A DNA stretch of 64,000 bases, taken from positions 806,001 through 870,000 of the forward strand of contig NC_088314.1 of the NCBI RefSeq assembly GCF_910592395.1, written 5' to 3'. The notes below the pieces were generated by a model. The model made no database searches and was not told the DNA's origin. It was given only the letters and a program-made list of their open reading frames with translations. The translations under genes were made by a program, and so were the position numbers. Source of the stretch: Lineus longissimus (lineage: Eukaryota > Nemertea > Pilidiophora > Heteronemertea > Lineidae). Position 1 is the stretch's first letter; every line of letters begins with the position of its first letter. Shown in pieces: positions 1 through 12,637 of this stretch.

Positions 1-626
1 AAAAATCCGAGTCAAAACTTGTCACGCTCGCGTTTTTCAGTATGCGCATGCGTATTTCAAGAATTGCGGTTGTTTCGCCCCTTGGCGTTTTCGCCCCCAG
101 TCCTGTTGCTCCCGCTGCAATTTAATTCCTTAAGTGATTTATTTTCTTAAAATAGACCACAACAAACACTTTTCTTGTATAATTAGATACTGAGATAGTG
201 AGTTATTAATGTTTTGTTGTGTAAAAACGTTAGTTTTGCCAGGTTTTCATGGTAACAGGCCGAAAAACAACATGGCGGCCAGAAATCAAAACAAGCACCT
301 GCTGGCCTAGTTTCTTTATAAAATTCTACTTTCTCAACAACTGATTTTAATTTTACACCAGTAAACTATCTGGTCGGTAGATACATAATTCATTTTATGG
401 AGCAACTGCAGAATAGCTGGGACACTCTGTGCTAAATGATAGGAATGTGTACATAATGTACAGAGGGACAGTGTACATAATGTATCTACATACAGAGTCA
501 GAGCTACTACTGTCCCGGCTATTCTGCAGTTAGGCCATTTTCCTCACACGTCACTGGCACTGTCTGTGGTATTGACCTTTGATTGTCTTTTCTAGGATTC
601 CTCAGTGGTGTTTTCCTGTGTGCACC
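1..626 (+). promoter_or_regulatory. CCDC146 5' flank, promoter and 5' UTR region
   Basis: This stretch lies upstream of the CCDC146 start codon. It holds an NRF1-like palindrome (TGCGCATGCG, 43-52) and a YY1-like CATGGCGGCC (271-280), both usual in CpG-type housekeeping and cilia promoters. A polypyrimidine tract and AG just before 595 look like a splice acceptor, so at least one non-coding 5' exon probably lies upstream. The palindromic element at 404-531 sits inside this region. The transcription start is not defined by the sequence; the motif calls are by eye. Confidence 0.45.
404..531. repeat. Short inverted-repeat (MITE-like) element
   Basis: The left arm (404-424, starting AACTGCAGAATAGC) is the reverse complement of the right arm (511-531) with about one mismatch in 21. 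Between the arms a 14-base direct repeat (GTGTACATAATGTA) occurs twice. This is the form of a small non-autonomous hairpin element. No clear target-site duplication is visible. It lies in the 5' flank of CCDC146. Confidence 0.5.
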
Positions 627-3600
627 ATGAGTGACACAGAAAGTGAGCAAGAGTCCGATGGGAGGACGCCATCTCCGTCTGCAGACTATCAACCTGCAAT
701 CGCTGCCAAACCTCCAAAGGTTCTCCTGCAGGAAGAGAGTCAGTTTGAAGTCTCGGCCAGTCCAGCATTCCAGTGTCTTGATGATGTAAGTAAACACAAC
801 ACGATATCTCCATCTGAGTTCAGCTTATATGACTTCAATATGAGGCACATCAGCTGAGCCATTTAAAACATTAGCCCAAGTTCAGTACAGAAGTGAGAAA
901 GTAGTCAAGAGAAGACATTTCAAAATATCTACATAAATATACTTTATTTACAGTAATTTACATTATGTTGACAGTACATGTAATAAATACAACTTTTCAG
1001 TCATCTAATGTTACGTCTTCTCCATATCATGGATAGATGTCATGAATATCAGATGACAATTCTGTCTTAATAAGTGTTAGTGTTATGCTGGTTATATTGT
1101 TCCATAGATTCATCACAGATGGCACAGACGCATAGTCCATCCTTGTAATGAATACAAGTCAATGCAAGCAGAACACTAAGGCTCTACATTTTGCGCATCA
1201 ATAACTTTTTGTTGATTTTTGAGAAAATTGGCTGGCCTCACTTTGATCTCTGTTTTCTTCAATGATGATTCATGACGCCACGGCTGCCACATGATACCGT
1301 CTTTACGGTGGCTCTTATAGACACCGCCCTCGTAATAAAGTCCATTCAAGTTAGCCACCATGCAGTTATGAAACCACCAACCACTGCTGTAGATCTCTGG
1401 ACAACTTCGTCCATATCTGTCGTTGTCATTGTCTATAGTTGAGAACTGCTGGTTATTGTGTCGTAGGAAGCGGTTACCATAATGGAAGGCATTGCCAGCA
1501 TCGCCAGAGTACTGCCCAACCTGAATCCGGTACTTGTCGTCCTCACCAAATAAGATAAACTGAAAACATAGAAGGCGATATGTTTTGAGTACTAAAATCA
1601 AGTTGATTTTATATTGCTTCACATTCTATTCCTGGCCAAAAATTTGTTAAATATAGGTAAATTTTTCAAAACTGTGAAATCGAATAGGGCCGAAAGATCA
1701 AGTCTTACCTTGGTGTATGAGGCATGTGCAGTTTCCCCGGCAAAGTCCCACAAGTCAAAGCGAACGGCATTGTTTCCTCTCAGGTTCAGGATGTACATCT
1801 TCTCAAGGCCCAGCCAGTATTCACCGGTCAGATCACCAAAACCATCCTGGAAAATATGGATGTTGAGGCTGAAGAGTGGCCAAGGCTTTCCTTAGTTAGT
1901 ATTTCAGCGTGTGTCAGATCGTCCAGATGAGTTTCTAAACTACTGAATACTGTCTTTACGTCAGACTGTTGAGGTGATAGTGCAGGATGAAGTCTGTCCA
2001 ATCCCTGGTCTGATCTTTGTGTAGCCAATCAGGCTTTCTGATTATTCTGCTGAATCATTGATGTCGATGATTAGCTCAAGGAATAAAAAAACAAAGCAAG
2101 TTAATTTACCTTATAGTCTGCCCATTTCCTGTCAAAGTTCTGCATGCCATCCTCCCTGCGCTGTAGGACCGTCCAGCCACCGCCATCAGTCTCCATATCA
2201 CAGTACACATCAAACGTTGTGCCATTCACTCCAGGGTCAGGCTTGATCGCGTAGACACCGCTAATGTTCATACCAGCGTTGTACAGGACAGAGCAATCAG
2301 TGCCTACAGCTGGAAAGAAACATGGAAACTTGTTCACTTTGATTTTTTGGGGATGAATCTAAAGACAATAGTACAGCGTTACCACAGATAGCCTACCTTT
2401 ATTTTTGAATGGGGTGTGACTTCAGACTCCCCTTTTCTTAAGTGATCTAAAAACCTTTGCTGAATGTCATACTCTTGACTTGATAAAGGCAAGGCATTCA
2501 TTTCATGTAGATATCTATAAATGTGGTCTTACCCAGATTTTCAGCAGGTTCAGGTTGCTGTACTTTGATAACGTACTGAAAGTTCTGAAGGTCATGCTCG
2601 CTCACACCGTCCTTGTACATTGCAAAATACTCCTCCATAGATTTCAATTCTCCCTCAACTTGCACCATCTCAGCTTTTGCTTTTGATAATTTGGTGTCCA
2701 AGCTACAAAAAGAAATGAAAAAGTTGTTAACTCACCCACGATATGCCTGAGAGGAGCTTCTTCTGATATTGTGAGGACGATGTCTTTCTGTGGTATTTTG
2801 CCCATCACTATTGCCTCAATTCTCTGCATGCGCATCTTGGCGAGTGTTATTTTCTTCATGTAGGTGTTTAGTTCATTCTTTGCTCTATAGGTGGAAAGAA
2901 GACAGGTAACTTTGCTATTATCGCCATCATATGATGCAGAGTTGTATCACTTGGAGATCTGAATGGAACATTACACTTCTCAGCTATAAGTGTCATTGAT
3001 TAAACAAACTGGATGTGACTTGTCCTATCCATGGAATGTAATGTGGCATGCCACTCAGTGACAATGTCAAGTTGAGTGGACATTGTCCATATTTGACAAG
3101 ATGTTCCTAACAGCTTTGAGTTGGATGTGAAGCACCTTCTGAGCAACTGAGCAGGGGCTTTGTGAAAAAGGTCCCTGATTTTCTTGTTACAACTTTGAGA
3201 GAAGGGGGAGGGGCAATTTGGAACTAACCTATGAGACCTAATGTCACTCACCTCTGCGTAGCTGCTGCCACCTTTGCCTCAATCTGGCTGACATCGTTCT
3301 TCAGCGTGGAGTAACCATCGTTCAGCATCCTCGTGTGCGAGTCGACGTCTTTCACCTTGGTGTCGATATCTTTTACGTTTGTTTGCATATTGTTGATGTC
3401 ATTGGTCAGCATCATGGTTTCTTCGTGATTGGCCTGGAAAGATCAACATGTGAAGGAAAAGTTATAGAGATTATTTCTGAAAGAAATGTGTCAGAGTTTG
3501 ATGATGAGGTGAGCAAGATGGCAGACAGTTCGTTAAATTTTGGAGGAAAGGTATTGGGGGACCTGCAGCTGTGGAAGAACTTGGGAGCAAATGTCACAAA

Positions 3601-6600
3601 TGAAAGAATCAACAGAACTTCATCTCATGACCGAAACAAACTAGAAGCCTTTCTTTCAACAATCAACATTCCAACGCTGCCTCATCAGCTGCCATGATCC
3701 TAATTACGACACGCTTCCAAATTATCAAAACAAGCATATCATTTTTTCTCTTAACTATAGTTTTGGAAAGTTTATATTACCGATATTGGGCTAATTTGAT
3801 TTGTAATAGAAATGAAATTGTGTCACCTTGAAAATTTATCGACTTCTTGACACTTTTCAACTTAAGACACAAAAAGTTGTGAGAGAAATAGCATTGATAA
3901 AATCAGGAGCAATTATTTGAGAATGTTGGGTTATAAGGGCATAAGACACTGAAGAGAGCAGGTTAGGTTGATCCTCCATGGTAAGAGGTAAATGATGAAG
4001 TGTTTTGCCCAAGGTCACAAACATGAATAGAGACAAATGTTTAACTTACCATTGTGAGATTATATAACGTATTATGGAGAACCTGAAGCTGTTCTTGAAT
4101 GACTTTAACCTTTGGAGAGTCAGCATCGATTGATCCCATCATCGAGTCCACGTCCAGCGGCAGTGGCATGCCTAGTGTGGCTGGTACCGTCAAGGTGAAG
4201 ATATACGAACACGTTCCATCTCCGTGACAAACGGACCGATATTGATGTACGGCTGCCTGACGTTTTTCATCCTCGATGATATCAGTATCGCCTTTCTGTG
4301 GCTCTTTCGTGACCTCTGATGGCGCGGTTGTGGATCCATGAATGATGATCAAACAACTGAACAAAGTTAGAAAGAATCCCGATTTCATTTTGAGCAATGA
4401 AAATCTAATCAACAAAAGAAATTATAGCAATGTCCAATGCAAAAAGAGTGACAATTCCCTCTTTTTGACTTCTTGTGGAAAAAGCTTTCCTGCCCCTTTT
4501 TAGAAGTTGTGGTCCTTTCCAGTGGGTCTCCCTCAGAATGGTCTGACTTCCTGACTGCTTGGGTTTTGTTTGTTTCAATGCTGTCTTAGCCTTGACGTCA
4601 CCTTTTTATACTCCCAGTTGCTCCAAGAGTGACCCAGTTGGAGGAAAGAAGAGAATTCTTTCCTATTTTGTGTAGGCAAGAAGTGACCCAGTTCATCTTT
4701 CCTCAAGTTCCAGTTAGCCCACCTGAGTTCTTTTACCTGGACGATATGAGAAGCAATTCAGATATTTGAAAAGAAAAATATCAATGTTTCCAGTTTCTGA
4801 ATGATGGGTTCCAGTATCCTTGTACAAATAAAGCTTGTGGTTGACGGGACATTAGTCTATCAAATTGATGAACACAACCTTGTCCTGATGAGGCCAGTAA
4901 GGGGTTGACCTTATGTGGTCAAACATAGGAAAGGTTTCAGGGGTAGAATTCTCCCAAGTTCAAGCAGTTAGTGTGACTAACTTTTCGGTGATGAGTTCTG
5001 CGAAAGGTGATTTCTTTTCCACCTCTTGTGCACCTGTGGTAATGTGATTATCATCATCATCATCATCATCAACAACGCCTACTCATATCAAAATGAGTTT
5101 TTATCATTGTTTTGTTCATTAATGTGTGTTTTTTATCAATCAGAAAATAGGAATACAATCTACTGCGATGCGATTTTGAAATTGGAATATGGGCGCCAGT
5201 GCTCAAGTTACTTTTAGATGATGGTCCAACTGACATGAGCTGACAACCATCTTCACAAATATCTGCTGTTTTAAGAAGATAAAAGCCAGTTTACTGCAGC
5301 TAAAGTACCGGTGATAGGTACGAAGGTGGTTGAAAGGTTACTGACTTGGAGATCTAAACTAGTTTTTCCTTCCTCCCACTACTTGCACTTTGATCAGTTG
5401 CCAAGTGATTCATTGTTCTTCATGGCCAACTGGAACTTTTTCTAGGTTTTCTAAAAATTTTAAGTAGATTCTTCAGAGTGATCAGATTTCTTTCATTGCA
5501 TTCTTTTGCAGAGAGAACTGTCATAATGTTTAACTTTTTCATCAGGTTTTCTGTATGTTTGAAGTTAGCATTGTTGTGATGAGTTGGCCATCTAAATATA
5601 TCTGATGTGTGGCATCTTCTGATCTTGTAGTTTCTAGATTCATCTTTCGGCCTCATTCTCAACAATATCAAGCTTCCCTTGACTGACACTGACAGATTCT
5701 TCTGTTTGTTGATGAAATTCTTGAGTTCAGAGCCAAATTGTAGTGTCCGCACCAGAGGTTAACAAGTACTGCAGTTGCATTTATGAAGTTCTTGTGCTCA
5801 GACAGCTGTCTCCCGGCTTGAAATCTTTGAGATGTTTTGGTAGGAAAAAAGGGACGGAGAGACAGGAAAGTTTATTGAATGAATTTATGAAATTGTCTTG
5901 CGTCATAAGACAGTGTCATGGCCAATTACTCCACACAACATTGAGAAGAATTCTAACTATTTGCTTCACTGTGCGGAGATTGTTGACAGAGATTTTTCCC
6001 AGACTAATTGCTGCAGGTTTTGGCTTTGGATCAAGAAATATAATGACGAAGCGTGTAGCCTGCGTCAGGCTCCAGAAAAAACATCTCCCACTCATATCTG
6101 ACGTTCTTTGTTCAAATACTTTCAATTGAAGACTTATATTTCATGACGCCCGGCCAGGTGAAATGATCCCACATACATGATATCAACTGGAATTCATCAT
6201 AATGTTTCTAATCTGATCAAATGATCTTTCTCTGTAGTTGTTTCAAGAGGGGAAGATCACTGGAACTCGAGTGGCGATGCTCAAGGCAAAGTACACAGAA
6301 CTTCATGAGACGTTAAAGAGGTGAGTACCCCCCCCCCCCTTAATTATATCAGACCAAAGTCTGTCAAAAAGAGAAAAAAAAAGGCATATTTCGTGGGTAT
6401 TTGATCCTGTTGGAATTTCCTGAAGATTTTTTTGCAAGTGTTAAAACCAGTTAAGGTCAGAACTCTCTCAGGTTCTTGACCTTGATCTTAGACTCACTTT
6501 AGTCAGAGCCACCTCCACACTACACTGAACTGTCTTAATTGATCTAATTTAAAATTATGCCTTTCAATTTTCAAATGCCAGTGAAAAAGCACAATTGTTA

Positions 6601-9600
6601 AAATCAGTAGCCGCCAGCCAGTTATTAGGTGTCAAGTGGTTCAAGGTAGTGAATGCTTCTGTTCTGTTTACTGTGCTAGTTAGTGGCAATTAGTGGTTGA
6701 TGACGTTACTTGCTGACTCAGCAGCAAACTCTATACTGAGCATTTTTTCTCTTCTGGCACTAAATTCTGTCTTTGTTGACTCTAGTAGAGTTGTGTTGGA
6801 AAAAATCTCGACATTTTAATGCTTTTTGCGTGGGAGTACTGATTGTTATGAGACAAGACTTGAGATAGAACATCCGGCTTAAAATACCTAGCTGATGCCT
6901 GATACTGAGATTGGCTGCAAGAGTTTTTGCTCTGGTTCGGGTCTCGGATTATGAATTTGCAAGCATGAATGAATGAGAGGGCAGTTTGAGTAAGAATCTT
7001 GTTGCTGTTTTGCGGGTGTTCTATACCACAGCTTCCACGTCATCCTGAGACATCTGGGTTTTCACTTGTCACGTCCCTCCTATTTTCCAGCACAAGAGAC
7101 AATGAGACCCAGCTCCTCCAACAAGCAAAACAGTTCTCCTCCGAGATGGATGCCCAAAGAGGCGAGCTGGAAAAAGCTGATAACTTTCCTGACTCCTCCA
7201 ATACTGAGGTCTCCAAACTTCGTGAACAACTCCTGAAACACAACAATGAGCTTGCCCAGTCTGAGGAGAGGCAGTACCAGTTAGAGTACACCATTGAATG
7301 GTATGTAGTCCTGTGGGTTGTTCTTTCAAGGAGTAGCTGGAGAGTTCCAAGATCTAAACACCAGGATTTCCAATAAAAAATGTTGTTAGTTGTTTCTTTT
7401 TGCAAGTCTAACAGTTTGATTAAGCCAGCATTTGCCACTGAGTCCACAACACTTTCTATTTTCAGCCTAAAAGAAGAGAAGAAACTTATCGACCGAGAAT
7501 ATTCACGCATGCCGAAAGCTGGGGTAAGTCTAAATAATGATCATGACTAGTAGCTGTGGCCCACTTGGAGGCAGACTCGAGCACAGTGGGTCCGCGTGGG
7601 TTTCATGGCACAAAGGATATGTAGGAAAGATACAGCATGGGCCAGCTTTTCCTCTGAAGGAGTACCTCTAGTCTTTGTTTAGGTTACCTAACCTCCTGCT
7701 AACCACAGTTCAGCTAACTCAGACCTCTTTCCTGCTACATGTAGGTCTATCAAAGCTGGAACGTTACTTGATCTGGGCTCTGAAAGTTAAGGCCCCAAAA
7801 GTGCATGTTTCTCTGCAGATTCCCTATAAACTATTCAAATGAATCACCAAACAATACAAAGGTATTGTATTCCTACTCCAGGTGTATTTGTGTGGGTGTC
7901 TGTTTTGACTGAAAACAGTAAGCCTATTCTTGAGAGCATTTAAAGAATTCTAATTTAGGTCTCAGTTAGTTCAAGACAATTAGTGCTGGTGCAGTCAAAT
8001 GAATCTCCTTTTGTTCACAAAGTCTGAACCTACTTGTAATAAGGAAGAAAAAACGTTTTGTCTAGCTTGCAGTTACAAGTTCTTTTACTGACATTACAAT
8101 GGTTAGGACGAAATCAACGTCACCTGATCTGAGTGAAATTATCAATTGTTGAACCTGCCAAGTATTTTTATGTTGAAGATTGTACAAAAAACCACTGAGC
8201 TGGCTGGTAACTGTCCTTGGAGATTCTCCAAACATTTTATCACTGTTGAAGTTGGAGGCATTGCTGACAAACCAGAAGCTTTCATCTACAAAAAAATGTA
8301 TTTATTTTTTCAGGAGGTAGAGAAAAAAATTCAAGAGCTTCAGGTTGCCACTAACGATTTGAAAAAGGAGATCGCCCAGAGACAGCAGGAGGCGAAAAAT
8401 CTGCGAGAGGATGTTGAGATTCGAAATCGGCAGGTTGCCAACGACAACAAGGAATATGAGAAAGAAGTGGAGGAAATGGAAAAGTTGAAGGTGAGATTGT
8501 TTATTGGATCGGAAAAATCCTGACTTCTCTCCCTGTGCAAAGTAACTGAGCACTGAGGTGTTATCAGCAAAACTCATTTTCAGTTGGTCGGAACAAAATC
8601 CTTTGAAAAGAGGCAGTGTGTATTAAAGTTATCGCAGTGATCAATACATGTCTTGAGATTAGAATTTTGGACCTAATTACCTCTAAATGTGACTTGCATT
8701 GTTTGCTCTTTCATTCTAGGGAGAATTAGTTGGTGTGAATTCCCTTCCAAACCAAATAGCGAAAGAAGCTGATAAACTACAGAGACAGAAAAAGTAAGTG
8801 ATTATGATGATAAAGCTAGATCTGCGAGAGACTGTGGCACAATTTGTGAGTGGTGACTGGAATTACATGGATTGGTTGGGCTATCATTGATGTGAATAGG
8901 ATGCTTATCGTGCGAGTGATCTGGCACACAGGTGTGCACCCTCTTGTTAACATGATATACTCCTATCCTGAACTCCTGTCTTGGTACTTCTTTCTAATGA
9001 AATGAATTATGAGTTGTTCTGTTTTTTCAGTGAAATTGATCGGCAGAGAAAGGTACTCGATATGCAGTTCAAAGACCTGACAGAACAGCTCAAGAATTTA
9101 GAGAGCCGGCGCCAGCTCTTGGACGGTGAGAAATGTGACACCGAGCGTGATCTTGATCGCACGAGAGCGACTGTTGAACACAAAGAACGAGAATTTGATG
9201 ACCTCATGAAACTTTTCGAATTCGCCAAGGAGAGGGAGTCTGTTTTGATGGGCGACAGGGCCACACTTGATGTGAGTCTTCGCCACATCTTCATCGAGAA
9301 GAAAAATCTTCACGAGCTTCACTCGAGGAAAGTGAGGGAGAAAGACCGAGATGTGAGGAATCTGAAGAAGGCTGAGCTCCAACTGAGGGTGGCCACAGAA
9401 GCACTGGCACACACCAAGTCTGTACATGAAAAAGTCAAGGGTCAGGTGAGCAGACGTCATTTTCTTGTCAATATTTTGTGGGAGATACTTACCATTTTGA
9501 GGATATTCCTCCACGAAGCTCTTGAAAGATTTGAGCAATAATGAGTCATAAGCCTCTAAGAAAGACAAGAGAAACTTCGATTCTGTATGTTGCAGAGAGT

Positions 9601-12600
9601 TCGATGCTGCACAGGACATAGACCTGTTTGTTTGAACCAAGAAAACAAGAGGTTTACAAATGTGTGTTTTTATCGTAGGTCGACTCCCAGCCCAAGGATG
9701 ATGGGACGTTGTTCGAGAAAAGAAAGGACCTCCAGAAAGAGGTGGATCAAACAAAGAGAGCATTGGCTCAACAGGTAAAACACTTCTTTCTTCATATCAT
9801 TTGCAATCAGCAGGTCAGTTTTCCCAAAAGCCGTCTGCTAGCTCTCAACAGCTCCACTGCATTATTATGATCTCTTCTTCTTGTAGAACTCACTAACTGC
9901 AGTTGAGCAAGTAAAAGTTGAACAGAGTATAGCTGAAGAAGAGCGCCTCCTATACGAGCAGAGCGATCTTAGAATTGAGGTGGTCGAGTTGACGCGTCTG
10001 GCAGCCATCAAGGCAGATGAACGAGAACAGAAGGCACGAGATTTCATGAGGGCAGAGATGAGGTTCCATCGCGCGGTCGAGGATTTGAAAACAAAGAAGT
10101 TACAGATACAAGATCACCAGAAGAAATATCAAGAGATGTTGATGAAGTAAGTTTTAAGATTGTCTCTGTCAGGGATACCGTTGGGACTGATCAGTGCGGC
10201 CTCAACAGAGGAATGGTTTCATCATCCTTCTAACTTAAGGAAACTTCAGTGCTGCCGTCTTCTGGCTATGAAGTGAATGACAGAATATGTGTCTTTGGTA
10301 AGATAGTCATGTTGCCTGTTCTGTCTGTTCCAGGTTGAAGGAGTTTGCCAAGTTGTATGATGTCATCAAGAACGAGCGTAACAAGTGCGTCAACCTGATT
10401 CAGACGAGTACCCAGAAGGCCGCAGAGATGAGGGAGAAAATCAAGATCCTACAGAACGAGATTGAGATCCTTAGGACTGCTGTCACACAGAAAGAGAGGT
10501 AACATTTGCTTGTCTCAGAACTGTAGTTGCGGCCAGCAGAAAAGTCAATGTGTCTGATTGTCCCGCTGTAAAAAGACATGTTGTTTTCTATCAGCAACCT
10601 TGCAATCTTTGTTTTCTCCAGGCAACTCCAGAAACAGAGATTAAAACACGTCAACAGTATCGTCTTGAGAGACAGCTTACGAAATGAGGTGGCCAAACAA
10701 CAAAGAATTGAGGAAGAAATGAAAGAGAAACGAGAACAGCTTCGAATGGACATCGCCAAGTTGAACTTGATGATCAACCAGGCTGAGGAACACATGGTGC
10801 AGCTGAGGAAGAGATATGAGACAGCCGTGCAGCACCGGAACGACCGCGGGATTCAGCTGATTGAGAGGAACGAGGAAGTGTGTATCTTCTATGAGAAAGT
10901 GAATATCCAGGGTAAGTGTCACATCGTCATCTCCATCCTGAAACCCGGGGCCAGACCATCGTGTCTTTTGACCCTGTCAAGTGTCGCACTCTAAAGGAAG
11001 AACACAGTCTGTTGGTGACACAGTCAATTTCCTGCACTTGATGTCGAAGACCAAGAGAGAGATCTGTCATATCTGCATCAGGTCAGGTGGGTGACCATAA
11101 TCTGAACACTTGCTTCCGAAACTCCTCCTCAGGACTGTTGATGTCATTATTGAGTCAATAAAGAAACGAAATCAGCCCAATAGATTCACTCTTCCGTCTT
11201 ATTCCAGACCAAATGATCAGAAATGGTGATGTTGAGATGCAGGCGCGTGAGGAGGAAATCCGCTTCCTGAGGATGCAAGTAGCAGAAGAAGACAGGAGCA
11301 AACACCTCTTGTGGAAACAACTGCCACAGAAACGTAACTTAGAGTCTGAGCTGGTGACGTTACAGATCCAGTTGTCGCAGTGTCAGGATCTCATGCTTGA
11401 ACTTGAGAAGCAGTTGGAGAATCCTAATGATACGGAGCGTGTCCGCAACTTGAAGGGGAAAGACCCAGAGCCAGCGGAGATGCAGAAAAAGATCGAAGAG
11501 GTGGGTAGAATGAATTTGTGATGATCTTGATGATCTTATCCGTCTAAACCGTTGAAGTTAAGAGTTGTGACTTTCCAAGTCTCATTGGCCTCAAAAGCTT
11601 TCCATGGGAACCTGAATGTGACGTTGTCCCCATCTTACAAGATATCTCTTCTCTTGTAGCTTGAGGTGCGACTTGCGGAGAAGGAGGAACAGTTATTGGA
11701 GAAAGACCTGATCTTTGAGCAGGTGACCAGGCTGGCAGACAGAGTGAAGAAGAAATCGGACTCTGGGAAGGATGATACACTCAGTCTGGCCAAGAAGGTA
11801 AGTCAGACTTTGGGTTATGGATAACTTAAGAGAAGGCATAATCTGAGTTTAATGTATGGTTCACACTGGTGGGTGCAATGAAAGTGAAAGAGTGCAAGAG
11901 GTTTGAATGTCGTTAGGTCCTTTATTCTGATCCATGAATAATCTCTCTCACGCAGGTGAATGAATTACAAGCGCGGATCAAGGATGTGACCAGGAAGATG
12001 ATGTCGTACGTCTCGGAGCTTTCCATGAAACAAGCGGAGGCGTTGAGACAACAACAAGAGGTGAAGGAGAAGGAAGCAGACATTGAGCAGGCGTACATCA
12101 GGATGGAGAAAGGAGAGCCACCTAGTGAGGAGATTGAGTTGGATTGGTTCAAGATGCTGCAGCGTGAGGAGAGACGAGCCAGAGAGATGGAACAGATGAG
12201 AATGGTAGGTTGAAGTTCTCGATTCCAGGATGTGACAAAATGCTGGAGTGTGAAAGTACGGAAAGGAAGTTCTGTCCCCAGGGACACTAGAGTCTTGAGT
12301 CTCATTAGAAAGACTGTGAAGAGCCAGGAATTTAACTTCTTTGAGCTGAAGTCTGAACATTTTGATGAAGCTTTGTGTTGTGATCAGATAAAGTACATGA
12401 AGATGACAATTCCTTTTTTTCTTCTCTTTCCAGACCGAAGAGGAGGAAGAGCAATACCTTATTGCCGGTGGTATAACGACAACGGCTGAACCACGACCGA
12501 ACGCTTACATACCAGATGATGAGACTGAGCTGCCAATCCCACGGCCGTATGGTTCACATGCGCCATTCAAACCAACAGAAGCTGGATCCACCATGCGACA

Positions 12601-12637
12601 TGTCAGGAAACCGATACCGAAACCTATTGAAATATAG
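627..12637 (+). CDS. CCDC146: Coiled-coil domain-containing protein 146
   Basis: Fifteen coding exons: 627-785, 6238-6320, 7091-7300, 7466-7523, 8314-8490, 8720-8793, 9031-9445, 9679-9774, 9887-10146, 10334-10498, 10622-10911, 11208-11500, 11660-11797, 11956-12204, 12434-12637. Phases join throughout to give 956 aa, against about 955 in human. The protein is almost entirely coiled coil. Landmarks matching the vertebrate protein include [76 protein letters not shown], and the C-terminus ending with [22 protein letters not shown]. In vertebrates CCDC146 is a centriole, axoneme and sperm-flagellum microtubule-associated protein. I chose ATG 627 rather than 579 because a splice acceptor at 594 makes the upstream frame intronic. 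Intron 1 (5.4 kb) contains an antisense fibrinogen-domain gene. A run of 12 C lies 7 nt inside intron 2. Confidence 0.95.
943..948 (-). terminator. Poly(A) signal of fibrinogen-related gene
   Basis: AATAAA on the minus strand, about 230 nt downstream of the stop codon at 1176. It would end this transcript about 140 nt before reaching CCDC146 exon 1, keeping the nested gene wholly within the host intron. Confidence 0.5.
1176..4388 (-). CDS. Fibrinogen-related protein (signal peptide, coiled coil, FReD)
   Basis: The gene lies entirely inside CCDC146 intron 1, on the opposite strand. Exons, in transcript order: 4388-4050, 3433-3252, 2702-2533, 2309-2110, 1846-1709, 1559-1176; joined in phase they give 470 aa. 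It begins with a signal peptide ([18 protein letters not shown]), then a linker, then a coiled coil (residues ~115-230), then a C-terminal fibrinogen domain (~235-470). Domain hallmarks are [43 protein letters not shown], the calcium-site-like [28 protein letters not shown] and [20 protein letters not shown]. This is the ficolin/angiopoietin/tenascin-type fold; invertebrate members are often secreted lectins binding acetylated sugars on microbes, but the ligand here is unknown. An in-frame upstream ATG at 4415 would add nine residues. A further possible exon at 2884-2736 is listed separately. Confidence 0.9.
2736..2884 (-). other. Possible extra (poison or cassette) exon of the fibrinogen-related gene
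   Basis: Between coding exons 2 and 3 is an open, strongly amphipathic segment ([20 protein letters not shown]) with an acceptor at its 5' edge and a GTGAGT donor at 2735. Its entry phase matches the preceding exon, but its exit phase (1) does not match the next exon, which needs phase 2. The gene reads through correctly when this segment is skipped, so inclusion would shift the frame. It could be a regulated unproductive exon, or a conventional exon whose true donor I failed to see. Confidence 0.35.
4603..4610 (-). promoter_or_regulatory. TATA box of the nested fibrinogen-related gene
   Basis: On the minus strand the sequence reads GGGAGTATAAAAAGG, a near-ideal TATA box about 215 nt upstream of the start codon at 4388. 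It predicts a transcription start near 4575 and a 5' UTR of roughly 190 nt. A TATA promoter fits an inducible or tissue-restricted gene, in contrast to the CpG-type flank of its host CCDC146. Confidence 0.55.

Noticed and set aside
5057-5075. ATC-repeat microsatellite in CCDC146 intron 1
   Set aside because: It is a short run of about six units with no sign of function. Noted only as an ordinary simple repeat.
9098-9763. 221-codon minus-strand open frame across CCDC146 exons 7-8
   Set aside because: It spans clear exon-intron borders of CCDC146 and reads nothing recognisable. It is a shadow of low-stop coiled-coil coding sequence.
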